From contig JANQQJ010000033.1 of the NCBI GenBank assembly GCA_028284945.1, positions 62,001-126,000 on the forward strand: 64,000 bases of DNA, read 5' to 3'. Made by a program: the position numbers and the translations under genes. Shown here in pieces: positions 37,952 through 48,676 of the stretch. Positions within the stretch are counted from its first letter, which is position 1. Every line of letters starts with the position of its first letter. This stretch comes from Alphaproteobacteria bacterium (GTDB lineage: Bacteria > Pseudomonadota > Alphaproteobacteria > SMXS01). The notes beneath the pieces are model-generated. The model saw nothing but the letters and a program-made list of their open reading frames with translations, ran no database searches and was not told the DNA's origin.

Positions 37952-40363
37952 ATGACCATTGACGAGTCAAGAACCGCCTATCCCGTCCTGCCGCTTCGTG
38001 ACATCGTGGTCTTTCCCCACATGATCGTGCCGCTGTTTGTGGGGCGCGAGAAGTCTGTTCTGGCGCTCGAAGACGTCATGAATGATGACAAGAAGATCCT
38101 GCTGGTCACCCAGAAGGATGCCAGCCAGGACGACCCGGGCGAGGATGATATCTACCGGGTTGGCACGATTGCCTCTGTCCTTCAGCTTTTGAAGTTGCCG
38201 GATGGCACGGTCAAGGTTCTGGTCGAAGGCGGCGCCCGCGCGGAGATTGACGCGTTCGTCCCCAATCCAAATTTCTTCCAGGCAGAGGCCTCTGTCATTC
38301 CCGATGGGCCGGAACCCACCGAGGAACTGGAAGCACTGGCACGCTCCGTCGTCACCCAGTTCGAGCAATATGTGAAGCTCAACAAGAAGGTGCCGCCTGA
38401 AGTCCTGGTCTCGGTCAATCAGATTGAAGACCCGGCCAAGCTTGCCGATACGCTGGCATCACATCTTTCGGTCAAGATCTCTGAAAAGCAGGAGCTGCTG
38501 GAGACCGATGATGTCGGCGCGCGGCTGGAGCGGGTCTATGCGCTTATGGAAAGCGAGATCGGCGTTCTTGAGGTCGAAAAGAAGATTCGCGGCCGGGTCA
38601 AGAAGCAGATGGAGAAGACCCAGCGCGAGTACTATCTGAACGAACAGATGAAGGCCATTCAGCGCGAACTCGGCGAAGGTGAAGAGGGTGCTGACGAGCT
38701 TACCGAGCTCGAAGACAAACTGCGCGAAACCAAGCTATCGAAAGAAGCCCGTACGAAGGCAGAGGCGGAGCTGAAGAAGCTTCGCAATATGAGCCCGATG
38801 TCGGCCGAAGCGACGGTCGTGCGCAATTATCTCGACTGGTTGCTGGGCATTCCCTGGGGCAAGAACCGCAAGGTCAAGAAGGACCTCAACAAGGCGGAAC
38901 AGGTCCTCGACGCAGATCACTATGGGTTGGAAAAGGTCAAGGAACGCATCCTTGAGTACCTCGCTGTCCAGCAGCGGACCCGCAAGATCAAGGGGCCGAT
39001 CCTGTGCCTTGTTGGCCCGCCGGGCGTTGGTAAGACGTCGCTGGGCAAGTCTATTGCGCGCGCCACGGGCAGGGACTTTGTCCGCGTTGCCCTGGGCGGC
39101 GTTCGCGACGAAGCCGAAATCCGTGGTCACCGCCGCACCTATATCGGGTCGATGCCGGGCAAGGTCATTCAAAGCATGAAGAAGGCAGGGTCGCATAACC
39201 CACTGTTCCTGCTCGATGAAATTGACAAGATGGGTGCCGACTTCAGGGGCGATCCGTCTTCGGCGCTGCTTGAGGTGCTGGATCCGGAACAGAACAGCAC
39301 GTTCAACGACCATTATCTTGAGGTCGATTACGACCTGTCGAAGGTGATGTTCGTCACGACGGCTAATACGCTCAACATTCCCGGACCGTTGATGGACCGG
39401 ATGGAGATCATCCGGATCAGCGGCTATACCGAGGATGAAAAGGTCGAGATCGCCCGGCGTCACCTGATCCCGAAGCAGTTGAAGGCTAATGGTGTCAAAG
39501 ACGGCGAGTGGTCGATCACAGACGACGCGCTACAGGACCTTATCCGCTACTACACCCGTGAAGCCGGCGTGCGTAATCTGGAACGCGAACTGGCCGGGCT
39601 GATCCGCAAGGCGGTCCGTGATCTGGTGACGGGCAAGGCCATCGAGGTTGAAGTCACGCCTGAGAACCTGGGTGACTATGCGGGTGTGCGGCGGTTCCGC
39701 TATGGCGTGGCCGAGGAAGAAGACCGTGTCGGCGTAGTAACAGGCCTGGCCTGGACGGAAGTCGGTGGCGAATTGCTGTCGATTGAAGCGGTCAAAGTGC
39801 CTGGCAAAGGCAAGATGACCATTACGGGTAAGCTCGGCGACGTCATGCAGGAGTCCATCCAGGCGGCAGCCAGCTATGTCAAATCGCGAGCAGTCGAGTT
39901 CGGTATCAATCCCAAGGTCTTCGATAAGACAGACATTCACATCCACGTACCTGAAGGTGCAGTGCCCAAGGATGGGCCATCGGCGGGTGTCGGCATGGTC
40001 ACCACGATCGTGTCCGTCTTAACTGACAACCCAATCCGCAAGGACCTGGCCATGACCGGCGAGGTGAGCCTGCGGGGCAGGGCGTTCGCGATCGGGGGAC
40101 TGAAGGAAAAACTCCTGGCCGCGCTACGCGGTGGAATCAAGACCGTGCTGATTCCCATCGACAACGAAAAGGACCTGGCCGAAGTACCGGACAACGTCAA
40201 AGACGGACTCGAGATCATCCCTGTTTCGACGGTGGACGAGGTCCTGGGGCATGCGCTCACTCAACCCTTAGTCCCCATCGAATGGAACGACGAAGATGAT
40301 TCGGTCTCGACAATCTCGTCTGATCAGGTGGCCGGGGACGCTGAAGGGGTCGTGACCCACTAG
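37952..40363 (+). CDS. lon: ATP-dependent protease Lon
   Basis: LonA of 803 residues. It has an N-terminal LON substrate domain ([26 protein letters not shown]), an AAA+ domain with Walker [14 protein letters not shown], and a C-terminal Ser-Lys peptidase with the catalytic Ser in [11 protein letters not shown]. The 131-bp leader contains a CTTGAT (37854) that could be part of a heat-shock promoter, not a firm call. A terminator follows. Confidence 0.98.
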   Translation: MTIDESRTAYPVLPLRDIVVFPHMIVPLFVGREKSVLALEDVMNDDKKILLVTQKDASQDDPGEDDIYRVGTIASVLQLLKLPDGTVKVLVEGGARAEIDAFVPNPNFFQAEASVIPDGPEPTEELEALARSVVTQFEQYVKLNKKVPPEVLVSVNQIEDPAKLADTLASHLSVKISEKQELLETDDVGARLERVYALMESEIGVLEVEKKIRGRVKKQMEKTQREYYLNEQMKAIQRELGEGEEGADELTELEDKLRETKLSKEARTKAEAELKKLRNMSPMSAEATVVRNYLDWLLGIPWGKNRKVKKDLNKAEQVLDADHYGLEKVKERILEYLAVQQRTRKIKGPILCLVGPPGVGKTSLGKSIARATGRDFVRVALGGVRDEAEIRGHRRTYIGSMPGKVIQSMKKAGSHNPLFLLDEIDKMGADFRGDPSSALLEVLDPEQNSTFNDHYLEVDYDLSKVMFVTTANTLNIPGPLMDRMEIIRISGYTEDEKVEIARRHLIPKQLKANGVKDGEWSITDDALQDLIRYYTREAGVRNLERELAGLIRKAVRDLVTGKAIEVEVTPENLGDYAGVRRFRYGVAEEEDRVGVVTGLAWTEVGGELLSIEAVKVPGKGKMTITGKLGDVMQESIQAAASYVKSRAVEFGINPKVFDKTDIHIHVPEGAVPKDGPSAGVGMVTTIVSVLTDNPIRKDLAMTGEVSLRGRAFAIGGLKEKLLAALRGGIKTVLIPIDNEKDLAEVPDNVKDGLEIIPVSTVDEVLGHALTQPLVPIEWNDEDDSVSTISSDQVAGDAEGVVTH

Positions 40364-40394
40364 GATTGTACCTACACATCGGCAAAATTCGCCC

Positions 40395-40445
40395 AAAAGC
40401 CCTTAAACTTGCGGTTTTTCGCGGGTTTTTGGGCTTTTCTTTTTG
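40395..40445 (+). terminator. Rho-independent terminator of lon
   Basis: AAAAGCCC (40395-40402) pairs with GGGCTTTT (40431-40438), followed by CTTTTTG. It lies 31 bp past the lon stop and separates lon from the HU gene. Confidence 0.75.
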
Positions 40446-40533
40446 ACCGCTTCTGGGCCGCGCACTACACTCGCGATCTCGTTAAGAGACGTCCAGTTGC
40501 CCATATACAACGCTCAAAAAAAGGGGGGTTTTC

Positions 40534-40806
40534 GTGAACAAAAATGACCTTGTTGCTGCTGTGGCCGATGCGGCCGGTATGTCAAAAGCAGACGCTGCTG
40601 GTGCTGTAGACGCGGTGCTTGATGGTATTACCGGTGCATTGTCAGGCGGAGATGAAGTCCGGCTCGTCGGGTTTGGTACTTTCAGTGTCGCTAATCGTGC
40701 CGCAACGACCGGCCGCAACCCGCGGACCGGTGAAAAGATTCAGATCCCGGCTTCAAAGCAGCCGAAGTTCAAGGCCGGTAAGGCCCTGAAGGACGCCGTT
40801 AACTAG
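40534..40806 (+). CDS. hupB: HU family DNA-binding protein
   Basis: Nucleoid protein of 90 residues. The opening NKNDLVAAVADAAGMSKADA and the arm signature GRNPRTGEKIQIPASKQPKFKAGKALKDAV are the standard HU pattern. The start is GTG behind a very strong AAGGGGGG ribosome-binding site. Its position after lon is conserved across proteobacteria. Confidence 0.97.
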   Translation: MNKNDLVAAVADAAGMSKADAAGAVDAVLDGITGALSGGDEVRLVGFGTFSVANRAATTGRNPRTGEKIQIPASKQPKFKAGKALKDAVN

Positions 40807-40829
40807 CGTTCTTTAGAAGACCAGTTTAG

Positions 40830-40863
40830 CCGGCCGCTCTTGATCGGGGCGGTCGGTTTGCAT
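40830..40863 (+). terminator. Probable terminator of the HU gene
   Basis: CCGGCCGCTC (40830-40839) pairs with GGGCGGTCGG (40847-40856) including two G-T wobbles, followed by TTTGCATTT. It starts 24 bp after the HU stop and precedes tRNA-Val. Confidence 0.55.
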
Positions 40864-40894
40864 TTGGGGCCCGCCGTAAGGCAGTTCCATTGCA

Positions 40895-40970
40895 GGGCGG
40901 TTAGCTCAGTTGGTAGAGCATCTCGTTTACACCGAGAGGGTCGGCAGTTCGAGCCTGTCACCGCCCACCA
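40895..40970 (+). tRNA. tRNA-Val (TAC)
   Basis: 76-base cloverleaf with acceptor GGGCGGT/ACCGCCC, anticodon loop TTTACAC (TAC), T arm GGCAGTTCGAGCCTGTC and encoded CCA. Immediately downstream is CGCCTTCGGCG, a compact UUCG-type hairpin, inside a CCAC...GTGG frame. Confidence 0.97.
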
Positions 40971-41058
40971 CGCTTCGCCTTCGGCGTTACGTATTGTGGC
41001 CGGGTACTTATCCACGTACCTCGCCAGCGTTATTGCCATCATCTTTTCATTTTGATAA

Positions 41059-41090
41059 CCATCTAATTTGATAAGTATCGAATTAGATGG
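41059..41090. promoter_or_regulatory. Near-perfect 32-bp palindrome, probable ArsR-family operator
   Basis: CCATCTAATT (41059-41068) and AATTAGATGG (41081-41090) are perfect inverted repeats, and inside them GATA and TATC continue the symmetry, so 14 of 16 base pairs match. It ends 11 bp before the preferred ATG of the ArsR-type regulator and probably mediates autoregulation. Confidence 0.75.
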
Positions 41091-41101
41091 AGTATTGTCG
41101 C

Positions 41102-41692
41102 ATGTCCTTCGATGAAACGCTGACGTTGCTTAAGACCGTGAGCGATGAAAGCCGGCTGAGATTATTGGCGATCCTTGAGCATCGCCCTTGCAGCGTCGAA
41201 GAACTAGCAGCACTGCTTGGTCTAAGAGAAGCGACGATCTCGCACCATCTGAGCAAGCTCAAGAGCCACGAGCTGGTCGAGGTGGAACCGGAGGGCAATA
41301 CACGGATCTATACGGCGCGCGCGGAAAGCCTGCAGCGGCTCACGGAAGTCCTTGCCCTGCCGCGAGTACTGAACGCCGCTCGCAAGGAGATCGACTTCGG
41401 GTCGTGGGACGACAAGGTGCTGTCGGACTTCCTGCACCGCGGCCGGTTGCGCGCGATCCCAGCCAGCAGAAAGAAGCGCGTTGTCGTGCTCCAGTGGCTG
41501 GCGGCCAAATTCCCTGAAGGCAAAAAGCTGGCGGAAACCGAGGTCAACGCCCTTCTGGCCAGATTCCATGAGGATTTCGCGACCGTCCGCCGGGAGTTGA
41601 TCGGATATGGCCTGCTGGCACGGCGCGGCAGTTCATATTGGCGGACCAAAAATGCGGCGCTGGCGCTAAACCCCCACGACGAGGCGCGATAG
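41102..41692 (+). CDS. ArsR family transcriptional regulator with DUF2087 domain
   Basis: Protein of 196 residues. The N-terminal ~85 residues are an ArsR winged helix (KTVSDESRLRLLAILEHRPCSVEELAALLGLREATISHHLSKLKSHELVEVEPEGNTRIY). The C-terminal ~90 residues are DUF2087 (KRVVVLQWLAAKFPEGKKLAETEVNALLARFHEDFATVRRELIGYGLLAR). No cysteine metal site is evident in the helix. The ATG at 41102 follows GGAG by 9 bases; an ATG at 41087 lies within the palindrome. It stands alone between two tRNA genes, with no obvious target gene beside it. The effector is unknown. Confidence 0.88.
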   Translation: MSFDETLTLLKTVSDESRLRLLAILEHRPCSVEELAALLGLREATISHHLSKLKSHELVEVEPEGNTRIYTARAESLQRLTEVLALPRVLNAARKEIDFGSWDDKVLSDFLHRGRLRAIPASRKKRVVVLQWLAAKFPEGKKLAETEVNALLARFHEDFATVRRELIGYGLLARRGSSYWRTKNAALALNPHDEAR

Positions 41693-41736
41693 CAGCGGAA
41701 AATTGTTGTAATTGTGCCGTCGCCGATCTTCTCGCC

Positions 41737-41765
41737 TTGACAGGGTTTGGGGGGTGCCGTACATG
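41737..41765 (+). promoter_or_regulatory. Probable promoter of tRNA-Asp
   Basis: TTGACA (41737-41742), 17 bases, then TACATG (41760-41765). The expected start point is a few bases before the tRNA at 41784. The -35 box is perfect; the -10 box is weak. Confidence 0.5.
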
Positions 41766-41783
41766 GTGCGCTCCCTTGGTTCA

Positions 41784-41860
41784 GGGGGTGTAGCTCAGTT
41801 GGTTAGAGCGCTGGCCTGTCACGCCAGAGGCCGCGGGTTCGAGTCCCGTCACTCCCGCCA
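41784..41860 (+). tRNA. tRNA-Asp (GTC)
   Basis: 77-base cloverleaf with acceptor GGGGGTG/CACTCCC (one G-T pair), anticodon loop CTGTCAC (GTC), T arm GCGGGTTCGAGTCCCGT and encoded CCA. Confidence 0.97.
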
Positions 41861-41905
41861 TTTTCAAGCAATTCAGGCATGCGTGTAGGGCGTATCCATT
41901 CGTCT

Positions 41906-41933
41906 TTGACAGGGGTAGGTCCGCCTATATACT
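41906..41933 (+). promoter_or_regulatory. Sigma-70 promoter of the nuo operon
   Basis: TTGACA (41906-41911), a 16-base spacer, then TATACT (41928-41933). Both boxes are at or near consensus. Transcription would start near 41940, leaving a ~64-base leader before nuoA. Confidence 0.8.
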
Positions 41934-42003
41934 GCGCGCAATCTGGGCCGGGAGTTCCCTGGTTCTCGCCTTGTGATCGACCAGGAAAAAGCGGATTAGC
42001 GCG

Positions 42004-42369
42004 ATGCAGGCTCTGCTGATCGAATACCTACCGATCTTGATCTTCTTGGGGGTTTCCCTGGGGATTGCGATTGTGTTTATCGGCGCATCGCTGATCGTCG
42101 CCAAACAAAAGCCCGACCCTGAAAAACTGTCTGCCTATGAGTGTGGTTTCGAAGCTTTCGACGACACACGCGGTCAGTTCGATGTACGCTTCTATCTCGT
42201 CGCCATTCTGTTCATCATCTTTGATCTGGAAGTTGCGTTTTTGTTTCCCTGGGCGGTCTCGCTGGGGGATATCGGGTTGTTTGGCTTCTGGTCCATGGTG
42301 GTGTTTCTCGGCATCCTGACCGTCGGCTTTATTTATGAGTGGAAGAAGGGAGCGCTGGAATGGGAGTAA
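42004..42369 (+). CDS. nuoA: NADH-quinone oxidoreductase subunit A
   Basis: Complex I membrane subunit, 121 residues with three transmembrane segments (first near 8-30). The conserved loop [18 protein letters not shown] includes the Cys that in relatives responds to the active/deactive state. It is the first gene of the nuo operon, behind a good sigma-70 promoter; it overlaps nuoB by 10 bp. Confidence 0.98.
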   Translation: MQALLIEYLPILIFLGVSLGIAIVFIGASLIVAKQKPDPEKLSAYECGFEAFDDTRGQFDVRFYLVAILFIIFDLEVAFLFPWAVSLGDIGLFGFWSMVVFLGILTVGFIYEWKKGALEWE

Positions 42370-42920
42370 AAGACACCCCGATACCGGCAGCACCCGATGT
42401 GCCGCTCGATGCGTCGACGGCGGCGTCCCGCGCCTACTTCAATGAGCTTTCCGGCGACCTTAGCGACAAAGGCTTCGTCGTTGCGCAAGTCGATGACCTG
42501 ATCAATTGGGCGCGGACCGGGTCGCTGTGGTGGATGACCTTCGGCCTGGCTTGCTGCGCCGTTGAGATGATGCAGTCCAACATGCCGCGCTATGATCTTG
42601 AGCGGTTCGGCTTTGCCCCGCGAGCGTCACCGCGCCAGTCGGATGTGATGATTGTTGCCGGTACGCTGACCAACAAAATGGCGCCGGCACTGCGCAAGGT
42701 ATACGACCAGATGCCCGAGCCGCGCTACGTGATCTCCATGGGCAGCTGCGCCAATGGCGGTGGTTATTATCACTATTCCTATTCCGTGGTCCGGGGCTGC
42801 GATCGCATTGTCCCTGTAGACATTTACGTACCAGGTTGTCCGCCAACGGCAGAGGCACTGGTTTATGGCGTGCTGCAACTGCAGCGAAAAATCCGCCGCA
42901 CCGGAAACTTGTCCCGCTAA
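42360..42920 (+). CDS. nuoB: NADH-quinone oxidoreductase subunit B
   Basis: Peripheral-arm subunit of 186 residues carrying the terminal 4Fe-4S cluster N2. Its ligands are visible as the adjacent cysteines in [11 protein letters not shown], the Cys of MGSCANGGG and the Cys of [12 protein letters not shown] chose the ATG at 42360; a start 7 codons earlier lies deeper in nuoA. Electrons pass from N2 to quinone at the NuoB/NuoD interface. Confidence 0.98.
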   Translation: MGVKDTPIPAAPDVPLDASTAASRAYFNELSGDLSDKGFVVAQVDDLINWARTGSLWWMTFGLACCAVEMMQSNMPRYDLERFGFAPRASPRQSDVMIVAGTLTNKMAPALRKVYDQMPEPRYVISMGSCANGGGYYHYSYSVVRGCDRIVPVDIYVPGCPPTAEALVYGVLQLQRKIRRTGNLSR

Positions 42921-42930
42921 GGCATGACGC

Positions 42931-43548
42931 ATGGATGAGGCTCTTAAAGAACTTGGCGAACTGATCGTCACCGCCCTCGATAACGAGGTGACGGGGTATG
43001 ACATCGCCCATGGTGAGCTGACTCTTCATACCCGGTCGTCATGCATTCTTAAGGTACTCAAACATCTGCGCGACGACAGCCACTGCCAGTTCAAGATTCT
43101 GATTGATTTGTGCGGTGCCGATTATCCGGAACGGCCGCGGCGCTTCGATATTGTCTATCACCTGCTCAGCCTGACGCTGAACCAGCGGGTCAGGGTTAAG
43201 CTTGAAACAGACGAAGAAACGCCAGTGCCCACCGCACGCGACATCTTCAGCGCGGCAGACTGGTATGAGCGCGAGTGTTGGGACCTTTATGGTGTGATGT
43301 TCAGTGACCATCCCGATCTGCGCCGGATCTTGACCGACTATGGATTTCAGGGGTTCCCACTGCGCAAGGATTTTCCGCTCACAGGCTATGTCGAGGTCCG
43401 TTATTCGGAGGAACATAAGCGGGTGGTCTATGAGCCGGTGAAACTGGTTCAGGAATTCCGCAGTTTCGACTTCATGAGTCCCTGGGAGGGCGCCCAGTAC
43501 ATTCTTCCCGGCGACGAGAAGGCCGCTGACGAGAACGGGCAGAGTTGA
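42931..43548 (+). CDS. nuoC: NADH-quinone oxidoreductase subunit C
   Basis: 30-kDa-type subunit, 205 residues, separate from NuoD as is usual in alphaproteobacteria (fused in E. coli). The signature segment [27 protein letters not shown] is complete, followed by the [16 protein letters not shown] motif. Its stop overlaps the nuoD ATG (TGATG). Confidence 0.98.
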   Translation: MDEALKELGELIVTALDNEVTGYDIAHGELTLHTRSSCILKVLKHLRDDSHCQFKILIDLCGADYPERPRRFDIVYHLLSLTLNQRVRVKLETDEETPVPTARDIFSAADWYERECWDLYGVMFSDHPDLRRILTDYGFQGFPLRKDFPLTGYVEVRYSEEHKRVVYEPVKLVQEFRSFDFMSPWEGAQYILPGDEKAADENGQS

Positions 43549-44726
43549 TGTCTGACGTCGAACTGAAAAACTACAATCTGAATTTCGGCCCTCAGCATCC
43601 GGCGGCCCACGGCGTGCTGCGCCTGATCACAGAGCTGGACGGGGAAATCGTCGAGCGGGTCGACCCGCATATCGGCCTGCTGCACCGCGGCACCGAAAAA
43701 CTGATCGAGTACAAAACCTATCTGCAGGCCGTGCCCTATTTCGACCGGCTCGATTACGTCGCACCGATGAATCAGGAGCATGCCTTTGCGCTCGCGGTCG
43801 AAAAACTGCTGGAGTGCGAAGTCCCTGAACGAGGGCAATACATTCGCATTCTTTATTCAGAGCTGGGCCGGATCGCCAATCATCTGCTCAATCTGACGAC
43901 CCATGCGCTTGATGTCGGCGCGATGACGCCGATTCTATGGGGCTTTGAAGAACGCGAAAAGCTGATGGTGTTCTATGAGCGCGCCTGCGGCGCCCGGCTG
44001 CACTCGGCTTACTTCCGGCCGGGCGGTGTACATCAGGATCTTCCGCCCGAACTGCTGGATGATATCGGCGAATGGTGTGAAACCTTCCCTGTCATTCTTG
44101 CGGACATGGAGACCATGCTGCTGGGAAATCGGATATTCAAGCAGCGCAATGCCGATATCGGTATCGTCAGCGCCGAAGAAGCATTCGACCTGGGGTTCTC
44201 AGGGCCACCGTTGCGCGCCAGCGGTATCGCCTGGGACCTGCGCAAGGCGCAACCCTATGACGGCTATGAGAAAATGGATTTCGATATTCCGGTGGGCAAG
44301 CACGGCGATTGTTATGACCGCTTCCTGCTGAGGATCGAAGAAATCAGGCAAAGTTTGCGCATCATGCGTCAGTGCTTGAATGAGATGCCGACCGGCCCGG
44401 TCGCATCGCTTGACCGCAAAATTGTGCCGCCCAAGCGGGCCGAGATGAAGCGGTCGATGGAAGCGCTGATCCATCACTTCAAGCTCTATACTGAGGGCTA
44501 CAAGGTGCCCGAAGGCGAAGTCTATGCCGCGGTCGAGGCGCCCAAGGGCGAATTCGGTGTCTATCTGGTATCGGACGGGTCGAACAAACCCTATCGCTGC
44601 AAGATCCGCGCGCCAGGTTTCCCGCATCTGGCATCGATGAACTTCATGGCGAAGGGACACATGCTCGCGGATTTACCCGCGATCATCGGGTCGCTGGATA
44701 TCGTTTTCGGGGAGATCGACCGATGA
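43548..44726 (+). CDS. nuoD: NADH-quinone oxidoreductase subunit D
   Basis: 49-kDa-type subunit, 392 residues, forming the quinone site with NuoB. The opening [18 protein letters not shown] contains the quinone-head His region, and the C-terminal [38 protein letters not shown] is typical. I use the ATG at 43548 rather than the preceding TTG. Confidence 0.98.
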   Translation: MSDVELKNYNLNFGPQHPAAHGVLRLITELDGEIVERVDPHIGLLHRGTEKLIEYKTYLQAVPYFDRLDYVAPMNQEHAFALAVEKLLECEVPERGQYIRILYSELGRIANHLLNLTTHALDVGAMTPILWGFEEREKLMVFYERACGARLHSAYFRPGGVHQDLPPELLDDIGEWCETFPVILADMETMLLGNRIFKQRNADIGIVSAEEAFDLGFSGPPLRASGIAWDLRKAQPYDGYEKMDFDIPVGKHGDCYDRFLLRIEEIRQSLRIMRQCLNEMPTGPVASLDRKIVPPKRAEMKRSMEALIHHFKLYTEGYKVPEGEVYAAVEAPKGEFGVYLVSDGSNKPYRCKIRAPGFPHLASMNFMAKGHMLADLPAIIGSLDIVFGEIDR

Positions 44727-45319
44727 CGGCGGAGAATGTGGTGCAGCCTGACAGCTTTGAATTCACGCCGGAAAGCCTGGAACTGGCGAAGATGCACATT
44801 GCCAAGTACCCCGAAGCCCGTCAGGCCAGCGCCGTGATGCCGCTACTGGATATTGCGCAGCGTCAGCATGGCGGTTGGTTGCCGGATGCCGCCATCCGCT
44901 ATGTGTCGGATATGCTGGACATGCCTTATATCCGCGTCTTCGAAGTCGCGACCTTTTACACGATGTACAACCTTAAGCCGGTGGGGAAACACTTCATCGA
45001 GGTGTGCACGACAACACCTTGCTGGCTGCGTGGCTCTGATGATGTGCTGGCCGCCTGCAAGAAAACACTCGGCATCGGCCCGGGCGAGACCACCGAAGAT
45101 GGCGAATTCACGGTGGTCGAGGTTGAATGTTTGGGTGCCTGTGTAAACGCACCGATGCTTCAATATGACGACGACTATTATGAAGATCTGGATGCCGAGA
45201 GCACGACACGCATCCTGAATGCATTGAAGTCAGGCGAGAAACCCAAGCCCGGCCCTCAGAACGATCGGCATACATCCGATCCGTTGGGTGGGCCGACGAC
45301 CTTGAAGGAGACGGCATAA
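44723..45319 (+). CDS. nuoE: NADH-quinone oxidoreductase subunit E
   Basis: 24-kDa-type subunit of the NADH-dehydrogenase module, 198 residues. Thioredoxin-like fold with the 2Fe-2S (N1a) ligands in CTTTPCW and [11 protein letters not shown]. The C-terminal ~30 residues are Pro/Gly/Lys-rich and variable. The ATG overlaps the nuoD stop (ATGA). Confidence 0.98.
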   Translation: MTAENVVQPDSFEFTPESLELAKMHIAKYPEARQASAVMPLLDIAQRQHGGWLPDAAIRYVSDMLDMPYIRVFEVATFYTMYNLKPVGKHFIEVCTTTPCWLRGSDDVLAACKKTLGIGPGETTEDGEFTVVEVECLGACVNAPMLQYDDDYYEDLDAESTTRILNALKSGEKPKPGPQNDRHTSDPLGGPTTLKETA

Positions 45320-46605
45320 TGCTGGCCGACAAGGACCGAATATTCACCAACCTGTATGGCTTTCATGATTTCGGACTGGACGCCGCCAAAGGCCGGGGTG
45401 ACTGGGACGGCACCAAGGATCTGCTGGCCAAAGGTCAGGACTGGATCATCGATCAGCTGAAGGAATCCGGCCTGCGCGGCCGGGGGGGCGCCGGTTTTCC
45501 GACCGGACTGAAAATGTCATTCATGCCCAAGGAGTCCGATGGGCGGCCGTCCTACCTTGTGGTCAACGCGGATGAAGGTGAGCCGGGGACCTGCAAAGAC
45601 CGGGATATCATGCGGCACGACCCGCACAAGCTGGTGGAAGGGTGCCTGCTGGGCGGTTTCGCGATCCGGGCCGATGCGGCCTATATCTACATCCGCGGTG
45701 AGTTCTACCGCGAGGCAGAGAACCTGCAGGCGGCCATCGATCAGGCCTATGACGCCGGACTTCTTGGCAAAAATGCCTGCGGCTCGGGCTATGATTTTGA
45801 CGTCTTTGTCCACCGTGGGATGGGCGCCTATATTTGCGGTGAAGAAACCGCGCTGATCGAGAGCCTGGAAGGTAAGAAGGGTCAGCCGCGGCTCAAACCG
45901 CCGTTCCCCGCTAATGTCGGCGTCTGGGGTTGCCCGACAACGGTCAATAACGTTGAGACGATCGCGGTAATTCCAACCATCCTGCGGCGCGGGGCGCCCT
46001 GGTTTGCCGGAATAGGACGCGAAAACAACACCGGCACCAAGGTGTTCTGCATCTCCGGGCATGTGAACAACCCATGCAATGTCGAAGAAGAGATGGGCAT
46101 CCCACTTAAGGAGCTTATCGAAAACCATGCCGGCGGTGTGCGCGGCGGCTGGGATAATCTTCTGGCGGTGATCCCTGGCGGGTCATCGGTGCCTGTGATC
46201 CCGAAATCGATTTGCGACACGGTGCGCATGGATTTTGACTCGCTCAAAGACGTTAAGTCAGGCCTGGGCACGGCGGCGGTTATCGTCATGGACAAGTCGA
46301 CGGATATCGTCAAAGCGATCGCGCGGCTCTCAGCCTTTTACAAGCACGAAAGCTGCGGCCAGTGCACGCCTTGCCGCGAGGGGACAGGCTGGATGTGGCG
46401 GGTGATGGAGCGGCTGGTGCGCGGCGACGCACAGCCGGAAGAGATCGATATGCTGCTCGACGTCACCTATCAGGTGGAGGGGCATACGATCTGCGCGTTG
46501 GGTGACGCAGCGGCGTGGCCGATCCAGGGTCTGATCCGGCATTTCCGTCCAGAACTGGAAGCGCGTATCGCCGGTTCTTCCACAACACAGCCGCGCGCCG
46601 CCTAG
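45319..46605 (+). CDS. nuoF: NADH-quinone oxidoreductase subunit F
   Basis: 51-kDa-type subunit of 428 residues that binds NADH and FMN and cluster N3. The glycine-rich nucleotide motif [15 protein letters not shown], the [18 protein letters not shown] segment and the 4Fe-4S ligands in [12 protein letters not shown] and HTICALGD are intact. It overlaps nuoE by one base. Confidence 0.98.
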   Translation: MLADKDRIFTNLYGFHDFGLDAAKGRGDWDGTKDLLAKGQDWIIDQLKESGLRGRGGAGFPTGLKMSFMPKESDGRPSYLVVNADEGEPGTCKDRDIMRHDPHKLVEGCLLGGFAIRADAAYIYIRGEFYREAENLQAAIDQAYDAGLLGKNACGSGYDFDVFVHRGMGAYICGEETALIESLEGKKGQPRLKPPFPANVGVWGCPTTVNNVETIAVIPTILRRGAPWFAGIGRENNTGTKVFCISGHVNNPCNVEEEMGIPLKELIENHAGGVRGGWDNLLAVIPGGSSVPVIPKSICDTVRMDFDSLKDVKSGLGTAAVIVMDKSTDIVKAIARLSAFYKHESCGQCTPCREGTGWMWRVMERLVRGDAQPEEIDMLLDVTYQVEGHTICALGDAAAWPIQGLIRHFRPELEARIAGSSTTQPRAA

Positions 46606-46615
46606 GAAACGACCG

Positions 46616-48676
46616 ATGCCCAAACTCACCATCGATGGTCAGGAAATTGAGGTCGAACAGGGCGCCACGGTCCTGCAGGCGTGCGAGGAAGCCGGGGCCG
46701 AGATCCCACGGTTCTGCTATCACGAGCGCCTGTCAATCGCCGGCAATTGCCGCATGTGCCTGGTCGAGATGGAACGCTCGCCCAAGCCTATTGCGAGCTG
46801 TGCGATGCCTGCCGGCGACGGCATGGTGATCCACACCAACACGCCCGAGGTCAAGAAGGCCCGTGAAGGCGTGATGGAGTTTCTGCTGATCAATCACCCG
46901 CTGGACTGCCCGATCTGCGATCAAGGCGGGGAGTGTGACCTGCAGGATCAGTCCATGGCGTATGGCACCGGCGGCAGCCGCTATGAAGAGAATAAGCGGG
47001 CGGTCAAAGAAAAGCATATGGGCCCGCTGATTAAGACAGAGATGACGCGCTGTATCCACTGTACGCGCTGCATCCGGTTTGCGACTGAGGTGGCCGGGGT
47101 CGAAGAGCTTGGCGCGATTGGCCGCGGTGAGCATATGGAGATCACCACCTATCTGGAAAAATCGATGACGTCGGAGCTCTCTGGTAACGTTATTGATCTT
47201 TGCCCGGTGGGTGCGCTGACGTCGAAACCCTATGCGTTTACCGCGCGGTCGTGGGAGTTGGAGAAAACGGAAAGCATCGATGTTCAGGATGCGCTCGGGT
47301 CCAATATCCGTGTAGACGCCCGCGGGCCAGAGGTGATGCGGTTCCTGCCGCGCCTGAATGAAGACGTCAATCAAGAGTGGATTTCAGACAAGACCCGCTT
47401 CGCCTATGACGGTCTGCGCAAACGCCGCCTCGACCAGCCCTATGTGCGGCGCGACGGTAAGCTGCAGCCTGCGTCTTGGAACGAGGCCTTCGCCGCCATT
47501 GCAGAAAAGGCCTCGGGACTTGATGGAAGCCGAATGGCCGCCATCGCCGGTGATCTTGCTGACGCTGAATCCATGATGGCGTTGAAGGACCTGATGACGG
47601 CGTTGGGTTCAGCTAATACCGAATGCCGGCAAGATGGCGCGGCACTCGATGCGTCTGTTCGGGCGTCTTACCTGTTCAACAGCACCATCGCGGGTATCGA
47701 TGAAGCCGATGCCTTGTTGATCGTCGGCTCGAACCCGCGGCTGGAAGCCCCCGTGCTCAATGCGCGTATCCGCCAGCGCTGGTTGGCTGGTGGATTCAAG
47801 GCCGGTGTGATTGGTGAGCAGGTGGACCTGACCTACCGGTATGACTATCTGGGGGCGGGTGCAGAGACGTTGGATGAAGTGGTCAAGGGATCGCATTCCT
47901 TCAGCGACGTCCTCCGTGAGGCTGAAAAGCCGATGATTATTCTAGGGATGGGCGCACTGGCCCGTCCGGATGGTGCGGCGATCCTTAAGCTCGCTCAGGA
48001 TATTGCCGTCTTTTACGGCATGGTCAGCAGCGACTGGAACGGCTTCAACGTGCTGCATACAGCCGCCGCGCGGGTCGCGGGCCTTGATCTGGGATTTGTT
48101 CCAGGTGAGGGCGGACGCGATATGGACGGCATTCTGTCGGGTGTTGAGGGCGGAGATATCGATCTGCTCTACCTGCTGCACGCCGACGAATTCGATACGG
48201 ACCGTACCAAGAACGCCTTTGTGATCTATCAGGGCAGTCACGGGGATGCGGGCGTTAAGCATGCCGACGTGATCCTGCCGGGCGCCGCCTACACCGAAAA
48301 AGACGCGACCTGGATCAATACGGAAGGCCGGGTGCAGCTTGGCCGCCGCGCGGTTTTCCCGCCGGGTGATGCGCGGGAAGACTGGACGATCCTGCGGGCG
48401 CTCTCTGATGTACTGGGCAAGAAGCTCGCCTATGACAATCTGGGACAGTTGCGTGCGCGCATGCTTGAGGCGGCACCGCATTTGACAGCCGTCGACAGCG
48501 TGGAACCGGCAGCCTGGAACGACTTTGGTGAGGCTGGCGAGCTGGATAGCGCACCATTCCGCTCAGCAGTTCAGGATCACTACCTGACCAACCCGATCGC
48601 ACGCGCTTCTGAAATTCTGGCCGAGTGTGCCGAAATCGGCGTCTCTGACTCCGAAGGGACGGGCACAGATGGATAG
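46616..48676 (+). CDS. nuoG: NADH-quinone oxidoreductase subunit G
   Basis: 75-kDa-type subunit of 686 residues. The N-terminal 2Fe-2S domain ([20 protein letters not shown]), the His-Cys 4Fe-4S segment ([18 protein letters not shown]) and the ferredoxin-like [10 protein letters not shown]...CPVGAL follow in order. The C-terminal molybdopterin-oxidoreductase-like domain has no obvious cofactor role in complex I. Its end overlaps nuoH by 8 bp. Confidence 0.98.
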   Translation: MPKLTIDGQEIEVEQGATVLQACEEAGAEIPRFCYHERLSIAGNCRMCLVEMERSPKPIASCAMPAGDGMVIHTNTPEVKKAREGVMEFLLINHPLDCPICDQGGECDLQDQSMAYGTGGSRYEENKRAVKEKHMGPLIKTEMTRCIHCTRCIRFATEVAGVEELGAIGRGEHMEITTYLEKSMTSELSGNVIDLCPVGALTSKPYAFTARSWELEKTESIDVQDALGSNIRVDARGPEVMRFLPRLNEDVNQEWISDKTRFAYDGLRKRRLDQPYVRRDGKLQPASWNEAFAAIAEKASGLDGSRMAAIAGDLADAESMMALKDLMTALGSANTECRQDGAALDASVRASYLFNSTIAGIDEADALLIVGSNPRLEAPVLNARIRQRWLAGGFKAGVIGEQVDLTYRYDYLGAGAETLDEVVKGSHSFSDVLREAEKPMIILGMGALARPDGAAILKLAQDIAVFYGMVSSDWNGFNVLHTAAARVAGLDLGFVPGEGGRDMDGILSGVEGGDIDLLYLLHADEFDTDRTKNAFVIYQGSHGDAGVKHADVILPGAAYTEKDATWINTEGRVQLGRRAVFPPGDAREDWTILRALSDVLGKKLAYDNLGQLRARMLEAAPHLTAVDSVEPAAWNDFGEAGELDSAPFRSAVQDHYLTNPIARASEILAECAEIGVSDSEGTGTDG

